Source: CAZGUH01 sp964529005
Lineage (GTDB): Bacteria > Actinomycetota > Acidimicrobiia > Acidimicrobiales > Ilumatobacteraceae
Assembly (NCBI GenBank): GCA_964529005.1
Contig: CAZGUH010000006.1
Span: forward strand, 67,070-131,069
Direction of reading: 5' to 3'
Length of the DNA stretch: 64,000 bases
Shown here: one piece after another, positions 16,282 through 24,560 of the stretch
How the letters are laid out: the number at the start of each line of letters is the position of its first letter
How positions within the stretch are numbered: the stretch's first letter is position 1
Made by a program: the position numbers and the translations under genes
Notes under the pieces: model-generated
Databases searched by the model: none
Told to the model about the DNA's origin: nothing
What the model saw: the letters and a program-made list of their open reading frames with translations, nothing else

Positions 16282-17685
16282 TAGCGAGCGCACGATCCGG
16301 GTCTTCCAACTCTTGTATGGCGGATAGAGCACCGGCGGATCGGGGCGGGTGGGCTTGGAGAGCACGCTCTTCATGTGCGAGAACGTGCGGAACCCCGCCT
16401 CACCGTGGTAGGCGCCGAACCCGCTCGCGCCGACTCCGCCGAACGGCAGGTCACTGACGGCGAGGTGCACCGCGACGTGGTTGACCGCCACGCTGCCCGA
16501 GGTCGTCTGCTCGATCACGCGTTGGGCGGTGGCATCCGAGCGCGTGAACACGTACGCCGACAGCGGCTGGCCGTGGCCGTTGACGTAGTCGATCGCCGCG
16601 CCGACGTCTGGCACCGGCATCACCGGCAGGATGGGACCGAAGATCTCCTGCTGCATGACCGCGGCGGTCGGTCTGACGCCGCACAGCACGGTGGGAGCGA
16701 TGTAGAGGGTGTCACGGTTGCGATCGCCACCGGTGACCGTCGCGTCGTAGCCGCCCCCGTCGAGCAGGGCTGTGAGGCGGTCGTGGTTGGCGGCGTTGAC
16801 GATGCGGGCGAAGTCGGGCGAGTGGCTGGGCTCGTCGCCGTAGAAGTCGTGCACCGCCCGCAGCAGGGCGCCGAGCAGCTCGTCCTCGACCGCCTCCTCG
16901 ACGAGGACGTAATCGGGAGCGACACACGTCTGGCCGGCGTTCATGAACTTGCCCCACGCCAGCCGCCGGGCGGCCACCTCGACGTCGGCGTCGGCGGCGA
17001 CGATCGCCGGGCATTTCCCGCCGAGCTCGAGGGTGACCGGCGTGAGGTGGCGAGCCGCGGCGGCCATCACGGTGTGGGCGGCCGCCGCGCTCCCCGTGAG
17101 GAAGATGTGGTCGAAGCGCTCCTCCAGCAGCGCCGCGGCTTCTTCCTGCCCGCCGCTCACGACCTGCACCGCGCGGGCGTCGAGATAGCGATCGGTCAGC
17201 TCCGCGATCAGCGTCGCGCTGGCCGGCGCGACGTCGCTGGGCTTCAGGATCGCCGTGTTGCCGGCGGCGAGCGCGCCGATGAGCGGGGCGAACGTCAGCT
17301 GGAACGGATAGTTCCACGGCGACATGATCAACACGACCCCGCGCGGCTGGGGGACGATCTCCGCCTGCGCCGGCTTCAACGTCAGCTGTACCTTGACTCT
17401 CTGCGGCCTCGACCACTCCTCGAGGTGCCGCAGCGCATGGTCGATCTCCGACACGGTGAAGGCGACCTCGGTCGCGTACGCCTCGATCTGCGGCTTGCAC
17501 AGATCCGCCTCGAGCGCGGCGACGATCGCGCCCTCGTTCTCGACCAACAGGCGCTTCAGTTGCTCCAGCTGCACACGGCGTGAGGGGAGGTCGCGCATCG
17601 CTCCTGCGCGGTGCGCGTCGCGCAGAGCGGCGACCTTTCCGGGGATGTCGGCGACAGGCGTCGCGGCCACGAACGCGGAGCTCAT
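16276..17685 (-). CDS. Aldehyde dehydrogenase family protein (fatty-aldehyde/ALDH3 type)
   Basis: NAD(P)-dependent oxidation of aldehydes to acids. The 469-residue length is shorter than most ALDHs and fits class 3/AldH (YwdH, fatty-aldehyde) enzymes. Seen are SPWNYPFQLTFAPLIGALAAGNTAILKPSD, the glycine motif FLTGSAAAAH (more usually GSTxVG), the catalytic-Glu motif VTLELGGKCPAIV and the catalytic Cys in NAGQTCVAPDYVLV, followed by EIFGPILPV. The ATG at 17685 gives a natural N-terminus; upstream sequence in the same frame is not ALDH-like. The substrate is unknown. It is convergent with the rarA cluster. Confidence 0.93.
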   Translation of the reverse strand: MSSAFVAATPVADIPGKVAALRDAHRAGAMRDLPSRRVQLEQLKRLLVENEGAIVAALEADLCKPQIEAYATEVAFTVSEIDHALRHLEEWSRPQRVKVQLTLKPAQAEIVPQPRGVVLIMSPWNYPFQLTFAPLIGALAAGNTAILKPSDVAPASATLIAELTDRYLDARAVQVVSGGQEEAAALLEERFDHIFLTGSAAAAHTVMAAAARHLTPVTLELGGKCPAIVAADADVEVAARRLAWGKFMNAGQTCVAPDYVLVEEAVEDELLGALLRAVHDFYGDEPSHSPDFARIVNAANHDRLTALLDGGGYDATVTGGDRNRDTLYIAPTVLCGVRPTAAVMQQEIFGPILPVMPVPDVGAAIDYVNGHGQPLSAYVFTRSDATAQRVIEQTTSGSVAVNHVAVHLAVSDLPFGGVGASGFGAYHGEAGFRTFSHMKSVLSKPTRPDPPVLYPPYKSWKTRIVRSLT

Positions 17686-17714
17686 ACGGCCGGAGGCTAC
17701 GCCCCGCCGGCTGC

Positions 17715-17720
17715 CACACT
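17715..17720 (+). promoter_or_regulatory. Putative -10 box CACACT of the small gene at 17728 (leaderless type)
   Basis: CACACT ends 7 nt before the GTG. It is a CANNNT variant of the boxes seen elsewhere in the window. Confidence 0.3.
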
Positions 17721-17727
17721 GGGACGC

Positions 17728-17955
17728 GTGACGGGCGACTTCGACCACACCGCCGAACTCCTCGCCGACCGGCTCGACGACATCGTCGCCGAGCTCGACG
17801 ACCTGGCCTTCAGCGCGCTGCGCGCCGCGGCCGGCGACGGCAGCCGATCGCGACCCGAGATCGACAAGCGACTGACCCAGGCCCGGCGTGCCGTCGAGAA
17901 GGCCGCGCATCTTCTGCGCAGCGCCGGCCGCGGCGACGAGACCTCGTTCGACTAG
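17728..17955 (+). CDS. Small conserved hypothetical protein (75 aa)
   Basis: No family recognised. The 75-residue product (MTGDFDHTAELLADRLDDIVAELDDLAF onward) is acidic at the N-terminus and predicted helical throughout. It has two helices separated by a basic GDGSRSRPEIDKR turn and no membrane segment or cysteine. It resembles short actinobacterial helical-hairpin proteins. Start choice rests on the CACACT box 7 nt upstream. It sits between divergent aldH and the LOG-family gene, whose stop overlaps its own by 4 bp. Confidence 0.55.
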   Translation: MTGDFDHTAELLADRLDDIVAELDDLAFSALRAAAGDGSRSRPEIDKRLTQARRAVEKAAHLLRSAGRGDETSFD

Positions 17956-18992
17956 ACCTCGTTCAGCTCGTCGATCAGGCGGCGGAGGTCGCCGTAACCG
18001 TGGCGAGCGAACCGGAACGCGACGCGATCGAGCCCGAGCGCGTCGCCCTCGCGGACCTCGAGCGCGTGCGGCTCGATGCGCTCGATCCCGCCCGACACGA
18101 TGAACGGCGCGAACCGCTCGCTCAGCTCGGCGAGCCGCGCGTCGGTCGGCGCCCGATGCAACCGGATGATCAGCAGATCGCCGATGTAGCGCAACGACTC
18201 GTAGTTGGCGTAGAAGCGAGTGATCTCGTCGACCGCCTGCTCGCAATCGTCGGTCACGAGATAGAGGTCGGTGTCGGCGGCGGACACCAGGCCACGGCTG
18301 ACGAGCTCCTCGCGCACGAAGGCGTCGACCCGTTCCCAGTACTGGTCGCCCGGGCAGTCGAGCAACACGATCGGGACGGGGAGACCCTTGCCCGTCTGCG
18401 TCAGCGTGAGCAGCTCGAAGGTTTCGTCGAGCGTGCCGAACCCGCCAGGCAACGAGATGAAGCCCTTCGACTCCTTGATCAGCATCAACTTGCGGGTGAA
18501 AAAATATTTCATGCTGACGTACTTGCGGTCGCCGGCGATCACGGAGTTGGCGCCCTGCTCGAACGGCAGCCGCACCGCCACGCCGATGCTCATGTCGCGA
18601 CCGGCGCCCTCCATCCCGGCCTGCATGATCCCCGGGCCTGCGCCCGTGACCACCATCCACCCCCGGCCCGCCAGGTGCTGGGCGACCGTCTTGGCGTGCA
18701 CGTAGAGCGGATCGTCGTGGCGCGTCCGGGCCGAGCCGAAGATCGTGACCTTGGGGACGTCGCGGTAGGGCGCGAACACGCTGAATGCTTCGCGCATCTC
18801 GCGCAGCGCCGCGGCGGCGATCTTCATGTCGAGCGTCGCCGGCCCGTCGGTCACCAATCCGAGCGCGGAGGCGAGCAGCTCCTCGGCGAGCCGCTGGTCG
18901 CGCGGGGCGATCTGCTCGCCGAGCTCCTCGATCAACGCCCGCGCCCGCGCACGGACGTCGTCGGGGATCGCCGCCGCGGTCTGTTCGATCAA
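17952..18992 (-). CDS. LOG family protein (TIGR00730-type Rossmann fold)
   Basis: The core contains KVTIFGSARTRHDD, GAGPGIMQAGMEGA and the family signature LPGGFGTLDETFE, the nucleotide-phosphate site of LOG phosphoribohydrolases and lysine-decarboxylase-like proteins. At 346 residues it is longer than plant-type LOG (about 190), with about 90 extra residues at each end. This matches the long actinobacterial subgroup whose substrate is unsettled. The start is inferred as TTG at 18992 in a TTGA overlap with the transaldolase stop; internal starts are possible. Transcribed with transaldolase and transketolase. Confidence 0.8.
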   Translation of the reverse strand: MIEQTAAAIPDDVRARARALIEELGEQIAPRDQRLAEELLASALGLVTDGPATLDMKIAAAALREMREAFSVFAPYRDVPKVTIFGSARTRHDDPLYVHAKTVAQHLAGRGWMVVTGAGPGIMQAGMEGAGRDMSIGVAVRLPFEQGANSVIAGDRKYVSMKYFFTRKLMLIKESKGFISLPGGFGTLDETFELLTLTQTGKGLPVPIVLLDCPGDQYWERVDAFVREELVSRGLVSAADTDLYLVTDDCEQAVDEITRFYANYESLRYIGDLLIIRLHRAPTDARLAELSERFAPFIVSGGIERIEPHALEVREGDALGLDRVAFRFARHGYGDLRRLIDELNEV

Positions 18993-20092
18993 CGTAGGGA
19001 GGCGGCCTTGGCCTCGAGCGCGGTCAGCAGCTCGTCGAAGCTCTTCTGGAACGACGACACGCCTTCCCGCTCGAGCTGCGCCGCGACGTCGTCGAGGTCG
19101 ATGCCGACACGGGTCAGCGCGGCCCACGTCTCCTCGGCCCGATCGACGTCGGCGTCGACACGCCGTGCGAGCGCTCCGTGATCGACGAACGCCTCGATCG
19201 TAGCGTCCGGCAACGTGTTGACGGTGTCCGGACCGATCAGCTCATCGACGTAGAGGGTGTCGGAATAGGCGGGGTTCTTGGTGCTCGTCGACGCCCACAG
19301 CGGCCGCTGGACACGAGCCCCGCGAGCGGCGAGAGCCTCCCACCGGGGACCGGAGAACGACCGGCGGAACATCTGGTAGGCGAGCTTGCCCTGGGCGACC
19401 GCGGCCGTGCCGCGCAGCGCGAGCGCCTCGGGCGAGCCGATCGCCTCGAGCCGGCGGTCGACCTCGGTGTCGACGCGGCTGATGAAGAAGCTGGCGACGC
19501 TCGCCGTCGCGCCCAGGGCGGCGCCAGGACGAGAGGCGTACTCCTCGATGCCGTCGATGTAGGCGTCGATGACGTCCTGGTATCGCGACAGGCTGAAGAT
19601 CAACGTCACGTTGATGCTGCGCCCCTCGCTGATCATCTCGCGGATCGCCGGCACGCCCTCGCTGGTCGCCGGGATCTTGACCATCAGGTTCGGGCGGGCG
19701 ATGCGCTGATGCAGCCCCCGCGCCGCCGCGACGGTTCCCGCCGTGTCATGGGCGAGACCGGGATCGACCTCGACGCTGACGAACCCGTCGAGCCCGTCGC
19801 TCTCCTGGTGCAGCGGCGCGAACTGCTCGAGCGCGCCCGAGATGTCGGCGAGCACGAGCGCCCAGTAGTCGTCGACGATGCCGTGCTCGTCGCGCGCGAG
19901 CTCGGTGAACTGCTCGTCGTAGTCGGACGACCCCTGGATCGCCTTCTGGAAGATCGTCGGGTTCGAGGTCAGCCCGCGGACGCCTCGATCGATGAGCGAC
20001 CGCAGCTGACCCGAGGTCAGGTAGCCGCGCTTCAGGTTGTCGAGCCACGGGCTCTGCCCGAACTCTCGGTACAGCCGGACGAGACGATCCAT
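18989..20092 (-). CDS. tal: Transaldolase
   Basis: A pentose-phosphate enzyme moving dihydroxyacetone units between sugar phosphates. The 367-residue protein belongs to the long actinobacterial/cyanobacterial Tal subgroup. Signatures are RGLTSNPTIFQKAI, DGFVSVEVDPGLAHDT, the catalytic Schiff-base Lys in NLMVKIPATSEGVPAI, GRSINVTLIFSLSRY and RPLWASTSTKNPAYSDTLYV. It starts with ATG 22 bp after the transketolase stop, and the pair forms the non-oxidative pentose-phosphate branch. Confidence 0.95.
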   Translation of the reverse strand: MDRLVRLYREFGQSPWLDNLKRGYLTSGQLRSLIDRGVRGLTSNPTIFQKAIQGSSDYDEQFTELARDEHGIVDDYWALVLADISGALEQFAPLHQESDGLDGFVSVEVDPGLAHDTAGTVAAARGLHQRIARPNLMVKIPATSEGVPAIREMISEGRSINVTLIFSLSRYQDVIDAYIDGIEEYASRPGAALGATASVASFFISRVDTEVDRRLEAIGSPEALALRGTAAVAQGKLAYQMFRRSFSGPRWEALAARGARVQRPLWASTSTKNPAYSDTLYVDELIGPDTVNTLPDATIEAFVDHGALARRVDADVDRAEETWAALTRVGIDLDDVAAQLEREGVSSFQKSFDELLTALEAKAASLR

Positions 20093-20114
20093 TGCGTGCC
20101 TCCGACGACGGGTT

Positions 20115-22088
20115 TCAGGTGGGCGCCGAGCGCGCCAGCAGGGCGCGCGCCCGGGAGACGATGTGGTCGACGTTGATGCCCAGCCGGTCGAGGGCGACGT
20201 CGCCGGGAGCGCTGGCGCCGAAGCGGTCGATGCCGATGCTGTCGTCGGCGTAGCGCTCCCAGCCCAAGGTCGTCGCTGCTTCCACGGACAGCACCGGCGC
20301 CGCCGGCGGCAGCACCGTCGAGCGGAACTCCGGCGGCTGGAGGGCGAAGCGGTCCCACGACGGCATCGAGACGACGTTCGCGCGCACACCCTCGGCGACG
20401 AGCTTGTCGGCCGCGGCGATGCACAGGTGCACCTCGCTGCCGGTGCCGAGCAGCACCAGGTCGGGGTCGTCGACCGCCCGCACGACACCAGCGCCGGTCT
20501 CGACGGCGGATCCGTCGGTGCACACCGGCACCCCCTGGCGGGTGAGCACGAGCGCTGTCGGACCGGCGTGGCCGACCGTCGCCTTCCACGCGGCCGCGGT
20601 CTCGTTGGCGTCGGCTGGCCGGATGACCTGGAGCCCCGGGATCGCCCGCAGCGTGGCGAGGTGTTCGACCGGCTGGTGGGTGGGGCCGTCTTCGCCGACG
20701 CCGACCGAGTCGTGGCTGAAGACGAACACCACCTTCGCATGAGACAGCGCGGAGAGCCGGATCGCCGGCCGCATGTAGTCGGCGAAGACGAAGAACGTGC
20801 CGCCGACGGGCAGGATGCCGCCGTGGCGGGCCATGCCGACCATCGCCGCGCCCATGCCGTGCTCGCGCACGCCGAAGAAGATCTGGCGCCCGCCCGGATC
20901 GGTAGCCGACTGCGCGGTCTCGCCCGAGAGCTTGGTCCCGGTGTTGCCGGTGAGATCGGCGGCGCCGGCGACGAGCCCCGGTGTCGCCGCGCGCACGGCG
21001 TCGAGCACCTTCTGGATCGCCTGGCGCGTCGCCAGCTTGTCGCCGGCTGTGAACGTCGGCAGCGCGGCTTCCCACCCGGGGGTTCCGCCGCCCTGCCAGC
21101 ACGCGTCCCACGCAGCGCGGTCGATGGCGGAGGCGTCGAGCCGTTGCTGCCATGCGCTCCGCGCTGCGCCGCCGCGGGCCGCGGCGTGGCCACGGTACGC
21201 CTCGACGAGGTCGACCGGGGCCCAGAACGGCTCGTCGGGGATGCCCATCACCTGCTTGGTCCGGGCGACCTGTTCGGCCGTGAACGGGTTCCCGTGCGCC
21301 TCGTGATGATCGGTGAGGTCCGGCGAGGGATGGCCGATGTGGCTGCGCAGGATCAGCAGGCTCGGACGATCGACGACCTCCTTCGCCCGCAGGAGCGCAT
21401 CCTCCAGCGCGTCGACGTCGTCGGCGATCTCACCGAGGCGCTCGACGTGCCAGCCGTAGGCCTCGAAGCGCCGGCCGACGTCGTCGCTGTAGGCCAGTTC
21501 GGTGGCGCCGTCGATCGTGATGTGGTTGTCGTCGTACACGCAGATCAGCCGCCCCAGGCCGAGGTGGCCCGCCAGCGACGCCGCCTCGTGGCTGACGCCC
21601 TCCATGAAGCAGCCGTCGCCGGCGATGACGTACGTGTAGTGGTCTTGCGCCTCGTCGCCGAAGCGGGAGCGCAAGATGCGCTCGGCGATCGCCATGCCGA
21701 CCGCATTGCCGAAGCCCTGGCCGAGGGGACCGGTGGTGACCTCGACGCCGGGGGTGTGGCCGGCCTCCGGATGGCCCGGCGTGCGCGAGCCCCACTGGCG
21801 GAAGGCCTTCAGCTCGTCGAGCTCGAGGCCGTACCCGGTGAGGTACAGCATCGAGTATTGGAGGATCGAGGCGTGCCCGTTGGAGAGTACGAACCGGTCA
21901 CGGTCGGGCCACAGCGGGTCCGCGGGGTCGTGCTTCATCACCCGGCTGTAGAGCACGTGCGCCAGCGGCGCCAGCGCCATCGCCGTGCCTTGGTGCCCGC
22001 TCTTGGCCAGCAACGGCGCATCCATCGCAAAGCCTCGGATCAGGGAGATCGCGGCTCGTTCCTGCTCGGGCGACAGCGTGGAGGGCAC
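20115..22088 (-). CDS. tkt: Transketolase
   Basis: A thiamine-diphosphate enzyme of the pentose-phosphate pathway. Visible are LAKSGHQGTAMALAPLAHVL, FVLSNGHASILQYSMLY, TGPLGQGFGNAVGMA, the ThDP/Mg motif GDGCFMEGVSHEAASLAG followed by DNHITIDG, the pyrimidine-domain FFGVREHGMGAAMVGMA and DSVGVGEDGPTHQPVEHLA. A GTG at 22088 gives 657 residues and is preceded by a TACAGT box at 7 nt. An in-frame ATG at 22109 (664 aa) lies upstream of that box and would not be transcribed from it. First gene of tkt-tal-LOG. Confidence 0.95.
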   Translation of the reverse strand: MPSTLSPEQERAAISLIRGFAMDAPLLAKSGHQGTAMALAPLAHVLYSRVMKHDPADPLWPDRDRFVLSNGHASILQYSMLYLTGYGLELDELKAFRQWGSRTPGHPEAGHTPGVEVTTGPLGQGFGNAVGMAIAERILRSRFGDEAQDHYTYVIAGDGCFMEGVSHEAASLAGHLGLGRLICVYDDNHITIDGATELAYSDDVGRRFEAYGWHVERLGEIADDVDALEDALLRAKEVVDRPSLLILRSHIGHPSPDLTDHHEAHGNPFTAEQVARTKQVMGIPDEPFWAPVDLVEAYRGHAAARGGAARSAWQQRLDASAIDRAAWDACWQGGGTPGWEAALPTFTAGDKLATRQAIQKVLDAVRAATPGLVAGAADLTGNTGTKLSGETAQSATDPGGRQIFFGVREHGMGAAMVGMARHGGILPVGGTFFVFADYMRPAIRLSALSHAKVVFVFSHDSVGVGEDGPTHQPVEHLATLRAIPGLQVIRPADANETAAAWKATVGHAGPTALVLTRQGVPVCTDGSAVETGAGVVRAVDDPDLVLLGTGSEVHLCIAAADKLVAEGVRANVVSMPSWDRFALQPPEFRSTVLPPAAPVLSVEAATTLGWERYADDSIGIDRFGASAPGDVALDRLGINVDHIVSRARALLARSAPT

Positions 22089-22095
22089 GCTCTCG

Positions 22096-22101
22096 ACTGT
22101 A
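22096..22101 (-). promoter_or_regulatory. -10 box TACAGT of tkt (leaderless type, decides start)
   Basis: On the minus strand TACAGT ends 7 nt before the GTG at 22088 and lies inside the alternative ATG-initiated reading frame, favouring the GTG. Confidence 0.5.
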
Positions 22102-22141
22102 CCCGGCATACCCCGCCAAGGAACCCTTGCCCGGCGGCGGC

Positions 22142-23278
22142 TCAGTCGTCGAAGAGCGCCACCGAGGCCGTGAAGCCGTGGAGCGCGTTGCGCCGCGCCA
22201 CGGGGCCGATCTCTCCCGCGCAGAACATGCCGGCGATCGCCGCGCCGAGGCGCTCGTGGACGATGCCGGGATCGTGATCGGCGGTCCCGAACATCCCTGC
22301 GCCACGGCCGTTGCAGGTGAACACGAGGGCGCCCCCGCACCGTTCGACGCCGAGGGTGTGCTCGAGGTCCTCGCCGGCGGTCGTGGCGTCACGCACCTGG
22401 AACTGCACCGTCGAACCGACGTCGACGCGCTCGCCGACGGCAACCGCCCCGGCGCGCCGATCGGCGCCGAGCACGGCCCGGATCAGGAAGTCGCCGCGCT
22501 CGTACACCTCTTTGTGCTCGTCGGCGACGATGCCGCAGTGCAGACCGCCGGCGGCGAGCAGCCGGTCCTCGGGGCCGAGGCCCTCGACCATGGCGAGCAC
22601 GCGGCCCAGCGCCGGCTGCCCGCCGAGCTCGAAGATCACGTTGCCCTCCGACTTCGTCACCACCCACGGTTGGCCGATCGGCCGGCAGCCCTGCGAGACG
22701 ACCGTGCGCGGGGTGGCGTCGGCGTCGAGCAACACGCCGACCGCCCCCGAGGTCGTCACCCGTCCGCCGATCACCAACCGGTTGCCGCCGGGCCGGCTGC
22801 TCGCCGACGCCAGCCCGCCGATCGCGGCGATGTTCGGGAAGTCGGTCGCCAGCTGCTGGAGGAAGTCGGAGACCGGGAAGCTGAACGGATCGGGGAGCAG
22901 CAGCATGCTTCGTGCCTGCCCCGCGGCGGCCACCGGCATGCCTTCGACGACGAAGCCGCCGTCGGCAGGTGACGCGGTGAGGTGAACGGGGGTGAGCGCG
23001 CCACGGACCGTGCCTGCCCACAGCGCCACGGCTGCCGCATCCTCGACCCCCTGTGCGTCGCACACGACGCCCGCCGCGCTCGATCCGACGAACGCCGACG
23101 GTTCGAGGAGCGTCTGCACGGTGGCGGCGATGTCGTGCGCATGGGCGACGTGCGCGCCGGACACGAACAGCGCGGCGAGCGACGGGCCGCTCCCCACGGC
23201 TTCGAGCACCTGGCCGGTGACTTCGCCGGCCGCGACGGCGGGGTCCGGATGCTGGCTCAATGCGGCGGCGAACGGCAT
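22142..23278 (-). CDS. FIST domain protein (FIST-N plus FIST-C)
   Basis: 378 residues covering both FIST modules. The N-terminal part (about 1-200) has PSAFVGSSAAGVVCDAQGVEDAAAVALWAG. The C-terminal part has GRVTTSGAVGVLLDA, a CRPIGQPWVVTKSEGNVIFELGGQPAL motif and the terminal FTCNGRGAGMFGTADHD plus GMFCAGEIGPVARRNALHGFTASVALF. FIST is a predicted ligand-binding sensor domain, often linked to signalling proteins, with proposed small-molecule ligands such as amino acids. Here it stands alone with no kinase, cyclase or chemotaxis domain. It may share a transcript with the next upstream gene, 13 bp away. Confidence 0.85.
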   Translation of the reverse strand: MPFAAALSQHPDPAVAAGEVTGQVLEAVGSGPSLAALFVSGAHVAHAHDIAATVQTLLEPSAFVGSSAAGVVCDAQGVEDAAAVALWAGTVRGALTPVHLTASPADGGFVVEGMPVAAAGQARSMLLLPDPFSFPVSDFLQQLATDFPNIAAIGGLASASSRPGGNRLVIGGRVTTSGAVGVLLDADATPRTVVSQGCRPIGQPWVVTKSEGNVIFELGGQPALGRVLAMVEGLGPEDRLLAAGGLHCGIVADEHKEVYERGDFLIRAVLGADRRAGAVAVGERVDVGSTVQFQVRDATTAGEDLEHTLGVERCGGALVFTCNGRGAGMFGTADHDPGIVHERLGAAIAGMFCAGEIGPVARRNALHGFTASVALFDD

Positions 23279-23291
23279 GGCGGCGGACGTC

Positions 23292-23687
23292 CTACGCGGG
23301 CGGCAGAAGCGTGAACGGGACGAGGTGCCACGGCCCACGATCGACGCGGCAGTGAGCGACGATCGGGCCGTAGTCGTCGAACTCGAGCTCGCCGCGCACC
23401 AAGCGATAGGTGAACTTCCCGGGCTCGACGGTGAACGGGCTGACGTTGCGCGCCACCTGCTCACCGTCCTCGCCGAGCCCACGACGGAAGATCACCTCGA
23501 ACACGCCGCTGCCGTTCTCGGCGGGTGGGCAGTAGATCAACGCGACGAGGTGCGGGGCCACGGTGACGGGCGCCGGTGACGGCGCGGCCATCGAGAACAT
23601 CGCACCGGTGATGTCGATGCGCGTCGACGGACCGGGCGCTTGGCGAAGCTCGAAGTTCTCGACGAACAGCGCGGAGACGATCTGCAT
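23292..23687 (-). CDS. Conserved hypothetical protein, beta-rich (131 aa)
   Basis: Not recognised. MQIVSALFVENFELRQAPGP opens a protein with alternating hydrophobic strands (HLVALIYCPP, FEVIFRRGL, FTYRLVRGELEFDDYGPIVAH), no membrane helix and one Cys. It reads as a compact beta-sandwich or jelly-roll. The ATG at 23687 is chosen over the upstream TTG because a TAGCTT box ends 7 nt before it. It is 13 bp upstream of the FIST gene on the same strand, so the two may act together, but nothing more can be said. Confidence 0.6.
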   Translation of the reverse strand: MQIVSALFVENFELRQAPGPSTRIDITGAMFSMAAPSPAPVTVAPHLVALIYCPPAENGSGVFEVIFRRGLGEDGEQVARNVSPFTVEPGKFTYRLVRGELEFDDYGPIVAHCRVDRGPWHLVPFTLLPPA

Positions 23688-23694
23688 CGCCGCC

Positions 23695-23700
23695 AAGCTA
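23695..23700 (-). promoter_or_regulatory. -10 box TAGCTT (leaderless type) of the 131-aa gene
   Basis: Minus-strand TAGCTT ends 7 nt before the ATG at 23687. Confidence 0.45.
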
Positions 23701-23720
23701 GCGATGCGGCGGGCCCGCGG

Positions 23721-24488
23721 TCAGACCGACACGGGCGGCTTGGCGACTTCCGCCGCGGCGCGCGCCGTGAACTTCAACTCGGTCAAGCGCACGCGGGCGA
23801 GGCGGAACCACGTCAGCACCTTGATGACCCACCAGCCGGGATCGATCTCGAACCAGCGGTGCGACAGCTTGGCGGAGGTGGGGGCCGCGTGGTGGTTGTT
23901 GTGCAGCCCTTCGCCGGCGGTGATGAACGCCAGCCACTGGAGGTTGCCCGCCGAGTTGGGGTACGGGCGACGGCCGAAGTGATGCCCGATGGCGTTCACG
24001 GCCGCAGACCCGCCGAGATAGAGGTTCACGTGGACGAACGCGGCGAGCAGTCCGGCGACCCAACCGAACGCCAGCACCAGGATCACCAGGCCGATGGCGA
24101 GACCGAGCAGGGCGCGGTCGAACAGCACGCGGTCGACGGTCGTGCGGGGCAGGTCCTTGGCGTAGCGGCTGAGCGTCGCCGGGTTCTGCGCCTCGGCGCG
24201 ATAGAGCTTGACGTTCTTCATTTGCACCTGCATCCACCCGAGGAGCACGGGCGAGTGCGGGTCACCCTCGACGTCGGTGAACGCGTGGTGCTTGCGGTGC
24301 ACGGCCACCCACTGGCGCGGGCGGATGCCCGTGGTGATCCAGGTGAGGACACGGAACACCGCGCCGACCGGTTTGCTGATCGTCAGCGCTCGGTGGGCGA
24401 GCGCTCGGTGGAGGTACACGGTGGTGCACACGTTGGCGAGGAACGTGACACCGAACCCGGCGACGAGGGCGATGACGATGGCGCGCAT
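23721..24488 (-). CDS. Acyl-CoA/acyl-lipid delta-9-type fatty acid desaturase
   Basis: An integral-membrane di-iron desaturase. The three histidine boxes are HRALAH (27-32), HRKHH (64-68) and HNNHH (196-200), with an extra GHH at 168-170, as in the stearoyl-CoA desaturase family. Hydrophobic segments lie at about 4-22, 41-55, 127-143 and 145-160. At 255 residues it is short: the N-terminal extension seen in DesA3-type enzymes is absent. It introduces a cis double bond in acyl chains and so controls membrane fluidity. It is divergent from a TetR gene with an operator-like palindrome between them. Confidence 0.93.
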   Translation of the reverse strand: MRAIVIALVAGFGVTFLANVCTTVYLHRALAHRALTISKPVGAVFRVLTWITTGIRPRQWVAVHRKHHAFTDVEGDPHSPVLLGWMQVQMKNVKLYRAEAQNPATLSRYAKDLPRTTVDRVLFDRALLGLAIGLVILVLAFGWVAGLLAAFVHVNLYLGGSAAVNAIGHHFGRRPYPNSAGNLQWLAFITAGEGLHNNHHAAPTSAKLSHRWFEIDPGWWVIKVLTWFRLARVRLTELKFTARAAAEVAKPPVSV

Positions 24489-24497
24489 GCGCCCTCC

Positions 24498-24503
24498 AGA
24501 CTA
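24498..24503 (-). promoter_or_regulatory. -10 box TAGTCT of the desaturase gene (leaderless type)
   Basis: Minus-strand TAGTCT ends 9 nt before the desaturase ATG. Confidence 0.45.
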
Positions 24504-24509
24504 GCAGCT

Positions 24510-24527
24510 CTACCTACTGGTCGGTAG
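24510..24527. promoter_or_regulatory. TetR-type operator candidate between desaturase and tetR
   Basis: CTACCTACTGGTCGGTAG is an imperfect 18-bp inverted repeat with half-sites TACC...GGTA, a common TetR operator form. It lies between the two divergent -10 boxes, 6 bp beyond the desaturase box, where it would overlap both -35 regions. Confidence 0.6.
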
Positions 24528-24547
24528 ACCGTCGGCAGCGCCGCCTG

Positions 24548-24553
24548 TAACGT
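24548..24553 (+). promoter_or_regulatory. -10 box TAACGT of the tetR gene (leaderless type)
   Basis: TAACGT ends 7 nt before the ATG at 24561 and favours it over the in-frame GTG at 24552. Confidence 0.4.
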
Positions 24554-24560
24554 GGGCTCG

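Noticed and set aside
22089..22109. ATG 22109 as start of transketolase
   Set aside because: The TACAGT box lies inside that extension at the right distance from GTG 22088. The ATG would be outside the transcript if that promoter is used.
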